Origin: JABCZZ01 sp964454545
GTDB taxonomy: Bacteria; Pseudomonadota; Alphaproteobacteria; Rickettsiales; JABCZZ01
DNA: 41,953 bases
Direction of reading: 5' to 3'
Assembly (NCBI GenBank): GCA_964454545.1
Contig: CAYVTI010000020.1
Coordinates: forward strand, 1-41,953
The position numbers and the translations under genes are program-made. The notes beneath the pieces were generated by a model. It made no database searches and was not told the DNA's origin. It saw only the letters and a list, made by a program, of their open reading frames with translations. Shown in pieces: positions 1-8,293 of the stretch; position 1 is the first letter of the stretch, and each line of letters opens with the position of its first letter.

Positions 1-15
1 GCAGATCAAATCTGC
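1..15. other. Short perfect hairpin at the window edge
   Basis: Six-base arms GCAGAT and ATCTGC flank a CAA loop. No T-run follows, and the stem may continue to the left outside the window. It could be the 3' end structure of the preceding gene. Bases 16-86 hold no ORF, only an AT-rich leader for the next gene. Confidence 0.3.
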
Positions 16-86
16 TACTTAACTTATTCATTAAACATCAAAACTATAAATAAATGATTAATTTATAGTCACTTCATGGAAGAATT

Positions 87-869
87 ATGCTCCTTGTCGA
101 TTCTCATTGCCACCTGAATTTTCCTGATTTTAGAGAGGATATTGAAGAGGTTATTAAGAGCGCCCGTGCGAATGGCGTGCAGGTGATGCAGACCATATGT
201 ACGGAGATGGAAGAGTTTGATGAAGTTTCGGCGATTGCTGAGAAGTATGAAGGAATTTACTGCTCGGCAGGAGTTCATCCTAACGAATCAGGTGAAAAGA
301 AACCTGCCGATCTGGAGTATCTGCTCAGCAAGACATCGCACCCGAAAGTCATAGGTATCGGCGAAACGGGGCTAGATTACCATTACGAGCGCAGCGACCG
401 AAAAATCCAGCAGGAAAGTTTTCGTATCCATATCGATGCGGCGCGCAGGTCCGGCCTGCCTTTAATCGTGCATACGCGCGAGGCTGACGAAGATACGGTC
501 AATATTCTGGAAGACGAGATGAAGAAGGGCGCATTCAAGGGGCTTATACATTGTTTCACTTCTTCACAATGGCTCGCGGAAAGATCGATTGCGATGGGAC
601 TTTTTATTTCGCTTTCGGGTATCATTTCTTTTAAGAATGCACAGGATATAAGGGATACGGTAAAAACCCTGCCCCTTGATCGCCTGCTTATCGAGACGGA
701 TGCTCCTTTTCTTGCGCCCCTGCCCCATCGCGGCAAACGCAACGAACCGGCTTACGTAAAATATACCAATCAAAAGCTTGCGGAAATCAAAAATATACCG
801 GAAGAAGAATGCGCTAAGATTACGACCGCGAATTTCTTCAGGCTGTTTGATAAGGCAAAGATGTCATGA
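87..869 (+). CDS. tatD: TatD family metal-dependent deoxyribonuclease
   Basis: 260 aa, the usual length for TatD/YcfH hydrolases, a TIM-barrel family with 3'-5' exonuclease or DNase activity on damaged DNA. Metal-site residues are visible in order: D5-S-H7-C-H9 at the N terminus, E93 in GETGLDYHY, H129 in LIVHTRE, H155 in HCFT and D205 in ETDAPF. The ATG at 87 is preceded by a purine-rich GGAAG about 7 nt upstream. The stop overlaps the next start by 4 nt (ATGA), so the two genes are translationally coupled. In many alphaproteobacteria this pair follows metG, which would lie just outside the window. Which YcfH-like substrate it uses cannot be told from sequence. Confidence 0.93.
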   Translation: MLLVDSHCHLNFPDFREDIEEVIKSARANGVQVMQTICTEMEEFDEVSAIAEKYEGIYCSAGVHPNESGEKKPADLEYLLSKTSHPKVIGIGETGLDYHYERSDRKIQQESFRIHIDAARRSGLPLIVHTREADEDTVNILEDEMKKGAFKGLIHCFTSSQWLAERSIAMGLFISLSGIISFKNAQDIRDTVKTLPLDRLLIETDAPFLAPLPHRGKRNEPAYVKYTNQKLAEIKNIPEEECAKITTANFFRLFDKAKMS

Positions 870-1639
870 AAATTACTGTTCTTGGCTGCGGCGCTTCCGG
901 CGGAGTACCCACGATGGGATGTGACTGCGCCGTATGCAAATCATCCAATCCTAAAAACAACCGCACCCGTGTTTCCATATACGTGGAGTCAGGGAATACC
1001 GGCATACTGGTCGATACCTCTCCGGATTTGCGCATGCAGGCTCTGCGCAATAACGTCAGGAAAGTGGACGCGATCATTTATACCCATGCGCATGCCGATC
1101 ACATCAACGGCATCGACGATACGCGCTCGTTTAATTATTTTAACAATGCCCCGCTTGATATTTACGGCGAGCAGGAAACGCTGCGTGAGCTGCAGGAAAG
1201 ATTTGCTTACACGTTCCTGCCTCCAAAGCCGTTGCAGACCGGGTGGTACAGGCCATGCCTCGTTCCAAAAGTAATTGCGCCGTCTACGGCATTTACCATT
1301 GGCGACATAGAAGTAAGGCCATTTCGGCAGATGCACGGAGCCGGTATGAGCACCGGCCTGAGGTTTGGCGATTTTGCCTATTCAACAGATACGAACGGGC
1401 TGTCAGAAGAAGCGCTGCAAATACTCAAAGGCATTGACACATGGGTGGTAGACTGCCTGCGTTATACCCCTGCCCCCACCCATGCTCATCTGGACATGAC
1501 TCTGGAATGGATCAGGCAGATAAAACCAAAACGCGCATACCTGACACACATGAACCATGATCTGGATTATGACAAGCTTATCGAAGAACTGCCGGAAAGC
1601 GTATTTCCGGCTTATGACGGTCTGGTCATTAACGTATGA
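866..1639 (+). CDS. Metallo-beta-lactamase fold hydrolase, PhnP-like
   Basis: 257 aa. The MBL signature HAHADH is present (H74, H76, D78, H79), followed by a conserved MHG turn and a C-terminal LTHMNHD segment. The N-terminal GCGASGGVP and paired cysteines (MGCDCAVC) match the PhnP branch, whose studied member is a 5-phosphoribosyl 1,2-cyclic phosphate phosphodiesterase using Mn2+ or Zn2+. No phn genes are nearby, so a role in phosphonate use is not implied; in alphaproteobacteria this homologue routinely sits behind tatD. The start overlaps the tatD stop by 4 nt. The family call is firm and the substrate is unknown. Confidence 0.85.
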   Translation: MKITVLGCGASGGVPTMGCDCAVCKSSNPKNNRTRVSIYVESGNTGILVDTSPDLRMQALRNNVRKVDAIIYTHAHADHINGIDDTRSFNYFNNAPLDIYGEQETLRELQERFAYTFLPPKPLQTGWYRPCLVPKVIAPSTAFTIGDIEVRPFRQMHGAGMSTGLRFGDFAYSTDTNGLSEEALQILKGIDTWVVDCLRYTPAPTHAHLDMTLEWIRQIKPKRAYLTHMNHDLDYDKLIEELPESVFPAYDGLVINV

Positions 1640-1650
1640 TTATAACCGGG

Positions 1651-2289
1651 CTATACGGTGGGTTGCCCTGTTTCCTTGGCATTATTTTGTGAATCAACCA
1701 CGCTTTGGCGAAACCCTTCGGATGTTTTGGGCGTTATATTTTTGCTGAAAGCGGCAGCCTGCGTTTTTTCTGAAGAAGCCGTAGCGGGGATGGTCCCGGT
1801 AGAGCTGCTGTTAGCTCTGATAGTTCCTTTAAGTTGGCAATTTTCTTCTTTAAGACGGACATTTTCAGCATGTATCACCTCATTCCTCGCATTGATTTTG
1901 ACAATCTTGCGACGCGCCGCTTCAAAATAGGGAATCTGCGCGAGGTGATTAACTATAAAGCCTAAAGCGCCTGCCGCGTAGATACCTGCATGCTCGCCAG
2001 TATTCACCGCCGGTGGCGGCCTTTTTGTCAACCGGCTGGCTATTTCCTTGAACTTGAACTCAGGCCAGGTAATAGCCTGGGCTATTTTATGAGTGATCTG
2101 GGCAGTATTTTTGTTTTTTAATCCAAGCGTAATCCCGGCAAAACCTATCACGGATGCTATCACTCCCCATAAAAGGCCTTTAACCCGTGAATCGCCGGCA
2201 GCGTAGATAACAGAATTCACATGACCGGGAGGCAGATTCTCCTCATTATCTTTGACAGCAGGGCCGGTTACCTGGTTTTGCACATTCAT
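1651..2289 (-). CDS. Hypothetical membrane protein with C-terminal coiled coil
   Basis: About 212 aa from the ATG at 2289; a TTG three codons upstream is possible but less likely. I do not recognise the family. A hydrophobic helix lies near residues 37-57 and a second weaker one near 100-120. After these comes a charged heptad-like stretch (KINARNEVIHAENVRLKEE), then a Ser/Thr/Ala-rich low-complexity tail. It is convergent with the preceding hydrolase (11-nt gap) and divergent from tadA. Its plan (helix, loop, helix, coiled coil) resembles that of the small protein at 11771-12070. It is probably a lineage-specific inner-membrane protein. The long open frame with sensible hydropathy supports coding; the function is unknown. 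Confidence 0.6.
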   Translation of the reverse strand: MNVQNQVTGPAVKDNEENLPPGHVNSVIYAAGDSRVKGLLWGVIASVIGFAGITLGLKNKNTAQITHKIAQAITWPEFKFKEIASRLTKRPPPAVNTGEHAGIYAAGALGFIVNHLAQIPYFEAARRKIVKINARNEVIHAENVRLKEENCQLKGTIRANSSSTGTIPATASSEKTQAAAFSKNITPKTSEGFRQSVVDSQNNAKETGQPTV

Positions 2290-2366
2290 AACAAGCAATT
2301 ATTTAGCTTTTTTGTTATTTTATCGTATATAGGGGGACATTAGAACAGACAAAATATGAAGATTTC

Positions 2367-2837
2367 ATGACAATGGGCGCTGAAATACAAAGAGAAAAGC
2401 CGATGATAATGGCAATAGATCAGGCCGCGCAGGCAGAAAAACAAGGGGAAGTGCCTGTAGGCGCTATAATAATCAATGCGGTAACGAAAGAAATCCTCGC
2501 TTCCGCTTATAACCTTACGGAAACCCGTAAAGACCCTACTGCCCATGCCGAAATTCTGGCCATAAGGCAGGCATGCGAGAAACTGGGAACGCCGCGTCTT
2601 GCCAACTGCGACATGTACGTCACGCTTGAACCTTGCCCCATGTGCGCCCAGGCCATATCCTTTGCACGGATAAGAAGGTTGTATTTTGGCGCCTACGACG
2701 CTAAAGGCGGAGGAGTTGAGAATGGCCCAAGGATTTTTCACCAGTCCACTTGCCATCATAAACCGGAAGTTGTAGGTGGTATGGAAGAAAGTATATGTGC
2801 AAGTCTGCTGAAGCAATTTTTTGTGAGTAAAAGATAA
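2367..2837 (+). CDS. tadA: tRNA-specific adenosine deaminase TadA
   Basis: 156 aa, typical for TadA, which deaminates A34 to inosine in the tRNA-Arg(ACG) anticodon. The zinc/catalytic motif H60-A-E62 and the PCPMC motif (C90, C93) are intact, and the substrate-side segment EVPVGAII is conserved. The start at 2367 gives the same N-terminal extent as other TadA proteins; ATGs at 2373, 2403 and 2409 are in-frame alternatives. No clear Shine-Dalgarno precedes it. It is followed after 5 nt by an ABC-2 permease on the same strand. It should be essential for decoding CGN codons. Confidence 0.92.
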   Translation: MTMGAEIQREKPMIMAIDQAAQAEKQGEVPVGAIIINAVTKEILASAYNLTETRKDPTAHAEILAIRQACEKLGTPRLANCDMYVTLEPCPMCAQAISFARIRRLYFGAYDAKGGGVENGPRIFHQSTCHHKPEVVGGMEESICASLLKQFFVSKR

Positions 2838-2842
2838 ACCGT

Positions 2843-3616
2843 ATGTGTGATGTGAACTGGCTTGGTCTCTGGACATTATATAAACGCGAAGTATGGAGAT
2901 TTTTGAAGGTCATAAACCAGACATTACTTGCGCCGGTGGTGACGACGTTGTTATTTCTTGCTATTCTGACCCTGTCCATCGGAGGGGATGCGCATCGCGT
3001 AGTTGAAGGAACTCCTTATAAGCATTTCATTGCGCCGGGCCTGATCATGATGGCCATAGTGCAGAATGCCTTTGCGAATACGTCTTCTTCACTTATGCTC
3101 TCTAAGATCCAGGGAGTTATCATAGACTTGCTCATGCCTCCCTTTACGGGTACGGAAATTACCATAGGCCTGGTTATGGGCGGTGTGACGCGTGGTGTTC
3201 TGGTTGGAATCGTCGTATCCATTGCGGTATTTCTCTTTATACCTTTTTCCATAGCCCATGTGGGGCTTGCGATATTCTACCTGGTAGCGTCGAGCCTTAT
3301 GCTTGCTCTTATTGGCCTGCTGACCGGAATATGGTCGCAATCATTTGATCAGTTGTCTGCCATAACCAATTATGTGGTTACGCCGCTTTCTTTTCTTTCC
3401 GGAACATTCTATTCTATAAGGCAATTACCGGCATTCTGGTATAAAGTATGCCATTTGAACCCGTTCTTTTATATGATTGACGGATTCCGTTATGCATTTA
3501 CAGATTATTCCGATGCCTCCGTCATCGTTGGCATAGAAGTAATATCTATTACAAACATTATGTTATGGTGTCTTGCGCAAAATCTGGTATCACGGGGATA
3601 TAAGCTCAAAACATAA
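2843..3616 (+). CDS. ABC-2 type transporter permease
   Basis: 257 aa with about six hydrophobic helices. The C-terminal signature TPLSFLSGTFYSI, then NPFFYMIDGFRYAF, is that of the YadH/NodJ-like ABC-2 exporter permeases. It is probably one half of an ABC exporter for a lipid, polysaccharide or drug. No ATP-binding partner is encoded next to it, which is unusual for this class; the ATPase must be elsewhere. It lies between tadA (5-nt gap) and a Sel1 protein (14-nt gap to the chosen start), likely in one transcript. The substrate is unknown. Confidence 0.85.
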   Translation: MCDVNWLGLWTLYKREVWRFLKVINQTLLAPVVTTLLFLAILTLSIGGDAHRVVEGTPYKHFIAPGLIMMAIVQNAFANTSSSLMLSKIQGVIIDLLMPPFTGTEITIGLVMGGVTRGVLVGIVVSIAVFLFIPFSIAHVGLAIFYLVASSLMLALIGLLTGIWSQSFDQLSAITNYVVTPLSFLSGTFYSIRQLPAFWYKVCHLNPFFYMIDGFRYAFTDYSDASVIVGIEVISITNIMLWCLAQNLVSRGYKLKT

Positions 3617-3630
3617 TAGTGGAGCCTTAC

Positions 3631-4101
3631 ATGAGGGTATGGGTCATACTTATTTCGTTGCTGCTGCCTTTAGCTACCTTTGCATTCGATGATATTCCTA
3701 AAACAGGAGAACTCGCAGACCTATATAAAAAGGCGAAATCCGGCGATCCTGAAGCACAATACACCCTTGCCGAAGCATATAAAAATGGAGACGGGGTACA
3801 GCAGGACATCAATGAGGCATTAAAATGGTATCACCGGGCTGCCACGCAGGGATATGTTGAGGGTCAGATCGCCCTTGGTTTCATTTATCGTGGGGGCAAT
3901 GGGCGTAATGGTCCCTATATGGACAAGGTATTGTCCTATATGTGGTTCGATATCGCTGCCCGCAACGGCGATGAACGCGCGTTCAACCTGAGAAACGATA
4001 TCGCCTGGTCCATGACCCAATCCGAAATTGACGAAGCCCGCGCAAAGTCAAAGGCATGGAGGCCAGGACAGTACGACGGGTTTGATGATGACGATGATTA
4101 G
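3631..4101 (+). CDS. Secreted Sel1-repeat protein
   Basis: 156 aa from the ATG at 3631, which has GGAG seven nt upstream. A GTG at 3619 would add four residues and spoil the signal peptide. Residues 1-18 form a signal peptide (hydrophobic VWVILISLLLPLATFA), so the product is exported to the periplasm. Residues 28-115 hold about two Sel1-type TPR-like repeats (AQYTLAEAYKNGDGVQQD; GQIALGFIYRGGNG). The tail ends in five aspartates. Such proteins usually act as protein-binding scaffolds in the envelope. Its 3' end is 2 nt from the convergent ctaA. Confidence 0.8.
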   Translation: MRVWVILISLLLPLATFAFDDIPKTGELADLYKKAKSGDPEAQYTLAEAYKNGDGVQQDINEALKWYHRAATQGYVEGQIALGFIYRGGNGRNGPYMDKVLSYMWFDIAARNGDERAFNLRNDIAWSMTQSEIDEARAKSKAWRPGQYDGFDDDDD

Positions 4102-4103
4102 GG

Positions 4104-5174
4104 TTAAATGGTCCCGATTACTATATCGTAATATATGGTTTTAATAGGAATGAACAGGCGGTGCACGATTGTAACCGCTATGCCAAAAACCAGTATGGCG
4201 TTGGCATGGTGCAAGGATGCAATAGGTATAGGCACTGCAAATAACAGCGTCAGCACGCCCAGCAGAAACTCGACGACAAAAATAGAGAATAAGATAGGCA
4301 ACAGATGGGCTATGTGCGGGTTATTACGGCCAAACAGCCAGAATAATGGAATAAGCAGGGATAACCCATAAGCGATCATACGATGTATGAATTGTGCGGT
4401 GGTGGCATCCTCAAAAAGGTTTTTATACCACTCAGGGATCGGCCATAGTCCCTCAGGCACCCATGCCATATCCATGCGCGGGAAAGTATTAAAATTTAAT
4501 CCGGCATGTAATCCGCTTACCGCTCCTCCCAGCGTTATCTGTATGAATATTGCAGCCAGCGTAATACAGGAAAGTATTTTAAATGCCAGTGTAGGTTTGG
4601 GCAGTTCAAAACCTCCAATTCCCTGTCTGGGGTAGGTGAAGGTTAGGACCTGCCATAATATAAGGCCGAAAAATATAAATTGCAGGGCCAGTTGAAGGCT
4701 GATGCGATAAGGTATAAAATGAGGATCATCAAAAAGCGAATATTTTGCAACATAATAATGGGATATATATTGCGCTCCCCCACAGGAAAATACGAGACAT
4801 AATTTCAGCGCATCACTCCAGTGCAATACCTTGGCAAGGGTAAATATCAAAAACGGCACAATTGTTAATAGTATGAATACATATCCCAGAACGTAGTCCA
4901 TATATTCAAAAAAGTAGATTGTTCTAAATTCCTCCAGTCCCATATTAGGAAAATTCTTCTGAAATTGCGGCAGGCGCTTATATACTTCAAATTCCTGCTC
5001 TATGGCCGTATCGCTGGTCAATGGAACCATGCTCCTTATTGGTTCCCATTCCGTAATGGAAAACCCTGACTCATAGCGCCTAACCGTGCCATCTATCACT
5101 ATAATGGCAGATAAGGCTATGAGGCATAGAATTAGCCAGGCATTTACAATGCGTGATTTGCTTTGAAGTTGCAT
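4104..5174 (-). CDS. ctaA: Heme A synthase (COX15/CtaA) homologue with degenerate N-terminal heme site
   Basis: 356 aa, eight predicted membrane helices, aligning end to end with alphaproteobacterial COX15, which oxidises heme O to heme A for aa3-type oxidases. Recognisable blocks are ESGFSITEW (35-43), EFEVYKRLPQF, GGAVSGLHAG (216-225) and FNTFPRMD. The C-terminal half keeps its heme ligands H264 (QFIHRM) and H322/H323 (SLHHANA). In the N-terminal half, the usual EWxHRxLGR reads E90-Y-M-D93-Y-V-L-G-Y98, and the usual YRLAxHL reads Y156-R-I-S-L-Q161-L. Both N-terminal histidines and two arginines are therefore replaced. The frame is intact, so this is a neofunctionalised or decaying enzyme rather than a pseudogene. 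It is divergent from the membrane protein at 5230. Confidence 0.85.
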   Translation of the reverse strand: MQLQSKSRIVNAWLILCLIALSAIIVIDGTVRRYESGFSITEWEPIRSMVPLTSDTAIEQEFEVYKRLPQFQKNFPNMGLEEFRTIYFFEYMDYVLGYVFILLTIVPFLIFTLAKVLHWSDALKLCLVFSCGGAQYISHYYVAKYSLFDDPHFIPYRISLQLALQFIFFGLILWQVLTFTYPRQGIGGFELPKPTLAFKILSCITLAAIFIQITLGGAVSGLHAGLNFNTFPRMDMAWVPEGLWPIPEWYKNLFEDATTAQFIHRMIAYGLSLLIPLFWLFGRNNPHIAHLLPILFSIFVVEFLLGVLTLLFAVPIPIASLHHANAILVFGIAVTIVHRLFIPIKTIYYDIVIGTI

Positions 5175-5229
5175 AGAATGGATTAATGTTTATAACCACA
5201 CACATGTTTAATCCAGTATTAAATTGGCA

Positions 5230-6837
5230 ATGAAAGAAGGCAGGGCATTCTGGATATTCTACCTGTCGGGTCTTTTTCTGTTGGGACTTGGGTATATTGC
5301 CATTCTGCCCCCGTTTGAGGGGTTTGACGAAAATTCGCATTATTCCAGCATACGGGAAATAGCCTCTACCCTGAAGTTGCCATTATATGGCACCACCACG
5401 CTAGACGCCATGATAGCTGATTATGCCAAAAATGAACCCATGCCATATGGGACATTCCAGCCGCCTTTTGACAAAAACATGACATATTACCGATTTTTCC
5501 AGAATCCAGCTCAGATCAGGGACTACCGGCAGGATTACCAGCGGACATCCGTTGCACAAACCTATATGAAAAGCACGGATTTAAGCTGGGAGGCCATACA
5601 TGCGCCGCTCTATTACCTTCTGCTTGCTCCATTAGAAAGAGCCAGCGACAGTTTGTCGATGATAGGCCAGATTCTGCTGCTGCGCACCGTTTCATTCCTT
5701 TTCGTTATTGCGGGAGTTGCTCTTTCCATGCACACAGCCGATATAAGCAGAAATGAAGTTGCAAAGGGATTTATGTTATATCCCCTGCTCTTTCCAACAT
5801 TTTTTATTGAATTCGGACGGATGGGAAATGATTCTCTGTGCATGCTGATATCGGCAATCCTTGCGTTCCTCTTTTATTTTTATCGAGAAGAGAGAGATAA
5901 CAAATGGTTATCGCTTCTTATTGGACTGACTCTTGGTATGGGGCTACTTACAAAAGTGTTTTTTATTCCTATTGGAGCCGGTGTTGTATTATGGATGCTA
6001 ATCGCCTACGCATGGAAAGCCAGAGACTTGCGTGTTAGGAAACAGCATATTATCAATATCCTGATCATCTGTGTATCCGCACTGGTCATCGGCGGCCAGT
6101 GGTATATTGGCAGACTTCTCGATGGCATTCCAATTGTAGGTTTCAATGAACCACAAATGCTTGCCGAACAGGGAGGATTGATTGCAGGCCTCAAAAAACA
6201 TTTTACTCTTCATGGGCTTATTGAGGGATTGGCAGTCAACCTCGTAACATGGATATGGAACGGCACGTGGTCTCTTGTGCATATCCCCCCCTTATTGTAC
6301 ATCCCGATGCTGATCCTGCTTTTTCTTGTTCTTGGCGCATTCGCCTTAACTCTCAGGGAAAGGCAATTCGGCGATCCCGCATGGCTGGGCGTTATATTAT
6401 TCTGCTTTTTTGCCGCCGGTTTCCTACGCCATATCGTTATAAGCATTGCTATAAGCGGCGCCGGCAATACGCCTTCAGCTTATCTCCATATACTTTTGCC
6501 GTGGGTTGTCCTGGCGCTTGGAATCGGCATCACCAGGATAACCAGGTATCGTTTGGCATATATCACATTGAAGATTCTTGTTTCTTATGCGGTCTTGTTC
6601 CAATTAACTATCCTTTGGTTTCAGGTTGCATTATTCGCAGGATGTGCAACAAAAGGGGGCGATAAATATTATCATTTTCCGAATCATAGTTTTTGCTTTG
6701 ACAATATCACTAACATATCGGAAAACCTTGGCGTATTAGCATGGCCGCATCTGGCGTCAGCCAGTTTTGCGGGCGGTGTGGTTTGTTTTATTATCGCTAC
6801 TATAAACATGAGGAAACCGAGTGAACAAAAAAATTAA
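5230..6837 (+). CDS. Polytopic membrane protein, GT-C/DUF2142-like
   Basis: 535 aa from the ATG at 5230 (a TTG two codons upstream is an alternative; neither has a good Shine-Dalgarno). Many hydrophobic helices follow a first periplasmic loop starting PPFEGFDENSHY, an acidic DE..H signature like that of GT-C glycosyltransferases and DUF2142 proteins. A later AIHAPLYYLLLAPL block matches their HxPLYY motif. By family analogy it would transfer a sugar from a polyprenyl-phosphate donor on the outer face of the inner membrane. Its 3' end overlaps argG by 17 nt. Donor and acceptor are unknown. A related protein is encoded at 17701-19074. Confidence 0.7.
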   Translation: MKEGRAFWIFYLSGLFLLGLGYIAILPPFEGFDENSHYSSIREIASTLKLPLYGTTTLDAMIADYAKNEPMPYGTFQPPFDKNMTYYRFFQNPAQIRDYRQDYQRTSVAQTYMKSTDLSWEAIHAPLYYLLLAPLERASDSLSMIGQILLLRTVSFLFVIAGVALSMHTADISRNEVAKGFMLYPLLFPTFFIEFGRMGNDSLCMLISAILAFLFYFYREERDNKWLSLLIGLTLGMGLLTKVFFIPIGAGVVLWMLIAYAWKARDLRVRKQHIINILIICVSALVIGGQWYIGRLLDGIPIVGFNEPQMLAEQGGLIAGLKKHFTLHGLIEGLAVNLVTWIWNGTWSLVHIPPLLYIPMLILLFLVLGAFALTLRERQFGDPAWLGVILFCFFAAGFLRHIVISIAISGAGNTPSAYLHILLPWVVLALGIGITRITRYRLAYITLKILVSYAVLFQLTILWFQVALFAGCATKGGDKYYHFPNHSFCFDNITNISENLGVLAWPHLASASFAGGVVCFIIATINMRKPSEQKN

Positions 6838-8023
6838 AAAAGTGGTGCTGGCTTATTCCGGCGGCCTTGATACTTCCATCATACTGCGCTGGCTGCAGGA
6901 AACCTATGGTTGCGAAATCGTAACCTTTACCGCTGATCTTGGCCAGGGCGAAGAGCTTGAGCCTGCCCGTAAAAAAGCCGAGATAATGGGGGCGTCGAAA
7001 ATATATGTCGAAGATCTGCGCGAGGAGTTCGTAAAAAATTATGTTTTCCCCATGTTCCGCGCCAATACGTTTTATGAAGGCGTGTACCTGCTTGGCACCT
7101 CCATTGCCCGCCCGCTTATCGCCAAGCGTCAGATAGAAATCGCCATTGAAACCGGAGCCGATGCGGTGGCGCATGGCGCAACCGGCAAGGGAAACGATCA
7201 GGTGCGCTTCGAACTCGGCTATTATGCCCTGAAACCGGATATCAAGGTTATTGCCCCGTGGCGTGAGTGGAATCTGAACTCACGCACAAAGCTTATTGAA
7301 TATGCAGAAAGGCACCAGATTCCTATCGCAAAGGATAAGCGTGGCGAAGCGCCTTATTCCACCGATGCCAACCTTCTGCATATTTCCTATGAAGGCAAGG
7401 TACTGGAAGACCCCTGGCAGGAACCGCATGAAGACATGTTTACGCGTTCCGTTGCGCCGGAGAAGGCCCCGGATACTCCTACATATATTGAGGTCGAATT
7501 CACGCATGGTGATCCCGTAGGAGTAGACGGCAAGAAAATGACTCCTGCCAAGTTGCTTGCATATCTTAACAAAGTTGGCGGAGAAAATGGCATAGGCCGT
7601 CTTGATCTGGTGGAGAATCGCTATGTTGGCATGAAATCCCGCGGCGTCTATGAAACGCCGGGAGGCACTATATTGGCAGCCGCCCACCGTGCGATGGAAA
7701 GTCTTACGCTCGATCGCGGAGCCGCTCACCTGAAGGATGAAATCATGCCTCGTTATGCCGAACTGATTTATAATGGCTACTGGTGGTCTCCGGAACGTGA
7801 AATGCTGCAGGCGCTGATTGACAGATCGCAGACGAATGTTTCAGGGATAGTGCGCCTGAAACTTTACAAAGGTTCTGTTACGGTTGCAGGGCGTAAGTCG
7901 CCTTTCAGTCTCTATAGCCAACAACATGTTACCTTTGAAGAAGATACGGTTTATAACCAGAAGGACGCAGAAGGCTTCATCAAGCTCAATGCCTTGAGGT
8001 TAAGGTTGCTCGGCAGAAAATGA
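6821..8023 (+). CDS. argG: Argininosuccinate synthase
   Basis: 400 aa, full length. It joins citrulline and aspartate using ATP, the penultimate step of arginine synthesis. The N-terminal ATP loop AYSGGLDTS (residues 11-19), the GATGKGNDQVRFE block and the EAPYSTDANLLH block are intact. The start is a GTG at 6821 with AGGA about 7 nt upstream, inside the end of the preceding gene. The stop overlaps sdhE by 4 nt. No other arg genes are in the window. Retention of this gene argues against a strongly reduced obligate intracellular lifestyle. Confidence 0.97.
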   Translation: MNKKIKKVVLAYSGGLDTSIILRWLQETYGCEIVTFTADLGQGEELEPARKKAEIMGASKIYVEDLREEFVKNYVFPMFRANTFYEGVYLLGTSIARPLIAKRQIEIAIETGADAVAHGATGKGNDQVRFELGYYALKPDIKVIAPWREWNLNSRTKLIEYAERHQIPIAKDKRGEAPYSTDANLLHISYEGKVLEDPWQEPHEDMFTRSVAPEKAPDTPTYIEVEFTHGDPVGVDGKKMTPAKLLAYLNKVGGENGIGRLDLVENRYVGMKSRGVYETPGGTILAAAHRAMESLTLDRGAAHLKDEIMPRYAELIYNGYWWSPEREMLQALIDRSQTNVSGIVRLKLYKGSVTVAGRKSPFSLYSQQHVTFEEDTVYNQKDAEGFIKLNALRLRLLGRK

Positions 8024-8262
8024 CAGACAGGGAAACCCGCATAAAGCGCCTGTACTTTCGCAGCGCTCATAGAGGCTCCAAGGAAACCGACCTTATTTTG
8101 GGGCCTTTTGCGTCCAAGCATCTCGCAGGCATGAGTGATGCCGAGCTGGATGAGTTCGAGTCGTTCTTGTCGGAGAACGATACGGATATATGGGACTGGG
8201 TGACGGGTAAGGCACAGCCTGATAACATGAAATATTCGGGGTTGCTCAGCAAATTAAGATAG
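8020..8262 (+). CDS. sdhE: Succinate dehydrogenase assembly factor SdhE (DUF339)
   Basis: 80 aa, normal for the SdhE/Sdh5 family, which promotes covalent flavinylation of succinate dehydrogenase SdhA. The defining RGxxE motif is present as R18-G-S-K-E22 within RSAHRGSKETDLILGPF, followed by the helical stretch ending WDWVTG. The ATGA overlap with argG implies translational coupling. In many alphaproteobacteria this gene lies directly before mfd, as here. Confidence 0.88.
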   Translation: MTDRETRIKRLYFRSAHRGSKETDLILGPFASKHLAGMSDAELDEFESFLSENDTDIWDWVTGKAQPDNMKYSGLLSKLR

Positions 8263-8282
8263 CTGTCGTATCCCCCTATAAT
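8254..8282 (+). promoter_or_regulatory. Candidate sigma-70 promoter for mfd
   Basis: A -35-like TTAAGA (8254-8259) is separated by 17 nt from a perfect TATAAT (8277-8282). The mfd ATG is only 11 nt beyond the -10 box and lacks a Shine-Dalgarno, so the transcript would have a very short leader or none. The element overlaps the end of sdhE. Confidence 0.5.
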
Positions 8283-8293
8283 TACTTAAAAGT

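Noticed and set aside
4104..5174. Calling ctaA a pseudogene
   Set aside because: There is no stop or frameshift and the eight-helix layout and C-terminal heme ligands are intact, so loss of motif residues alone does not justify it.
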